64,000 nt of DNA from the NCBI RefSeq assembly GCF_009498235.1, contig NZ_CP044205.1, positions 2,543,389 to 2,607,388 on the forward strand, in the 5' to 3' direction. Below, piece after piece: positions 63,885 to 64,000 of the stretch. The position numbers and the translations under genes are program-made. The stretch is from Candidatus Methylospira mobilis. Its GTDB lineage: Bacteria > Pseudomonadota > Gammaproteobacteria > Methylococcales > Methylococcaceae. Positions within the stretch are counted from its first letter, which is position 1; the number at the start of each line of letters is the position of its first letter. The notes under the pieces were generated by a model. It was given only the letters and a program-made list of their open reading frames with translations. It searched no databases and was not told where the DNA came from.

Positions 63885-64000
63885 TGTCAGAAAATAAAGT
63901 TGTAATTTATACAGACGGTGCCTGTAGAGGCAACCCCGGCCCTGGTGGATGGGGCGCGCTGCTGCGGTATAACGGGCGCGAACGCGAGCTATGCGGCGGC
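63884..64000 (+). CDS. rnhA: Ribonuclease HI, 3' end cut by the window
   Basis: The first 39 codons ([20 protein letters not shown]) match RNase HI, including the first catalytic aspartate in [11 protein letters not shown]. It removes the RNA of RNA-DNA hybrids. The gene continues past the window edge. Its ATG overlaps the preceding stop by one base. Confidence 0.96.
   Translation, partial: MSENKVVIYTDGACRGNPGPGGWGALLRYNGRERELCGG

Overview
The window reads as chromosomal DNA of a gammaproteobacterial methylotroph, most likely a methanotroph of the Methylococcales. The main reason is a lanthanide-type PQQ methanol dehydrogenase (xoxF) with its accessory genes. The housekeeping genes (queF, pepN, engB, cytochrome c4, dsbA, uvrC-pgsA, mltD/yafS-like/rnhA) are typically gammaproteobacterial. 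No pmo or mmo gene lies in the window, so methane oxidation itself is inferred. No rRNA, tRNA or CRISPR array was recognised.

Layout. 0.4-10.7 kb: cell-wall amidase, queF, two overlapping large P-loop GTPase genes, an Mla/Mce-type lipid transport operon (STAS-permease, ATPase, MCE protein, lipoprotein) and a DUF3293 gene. 11-16.6 kb: a periplasmic methanol-oxidation block with a SoxYZ-like carrier and a zinc hydrolase on the minus strand, then xoxF, xoxJ and an MliC-like gene on the plus strand. No xoxG cytochrome is present. 16.6-28 kb: a minus-strand type VI secretion run tssB-tssC-hcp-tssE-tssF-tssG-tssH-vgrG, with a decayed copy of the tssC 3' end. It encodes sheath, tube, baseplate, ATPase and spike but none of tssJ, K, L, M or A. 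28-30.2 kb: a pilin gene with a sigma-54-like promoter, and a vgrG relic.

30.5-38.4 kb: an oxidative-stress-flavoured region with an AraC regulator, catalase, an IS30 element, a degenerate beta-lactamase-fold/DUF302 fusion, an alpha/beta hydrolase and Dps. The IS30 copy sits in the signal-peptide codons of the fusion gene. 38.4-42 kb: a secreted modular chitinase divergent from a LysR regulator and a small Cys-rich secreted protein. 42-49.3 kb: a methyltransferase-like membrane protein, a lipoprotein, a second pair of overlapping membrane GTPase genes and a second vgrG with an AT-rich tail. 49.5-64 kb: housekeeping genes, ending in a truncated rnhA.

Dispersed non-coding repeats stand out. 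One family of 170-200 bp has ends that pair as inverted repeats (two copies). Another family of about 190 bp also has two copies. A short palindromic element separates the SoxYZ and hydrolase genes. The most unusual biology is the two GTPase pairs (one beside Mla transport, one beside vgrG), the SxxK-less beta-lactamase-fold/DUF302 fusion interrupted by IS30, the heptad-like VgrG tail, and matching triplet operator-like repeats flanking the AraC gene.
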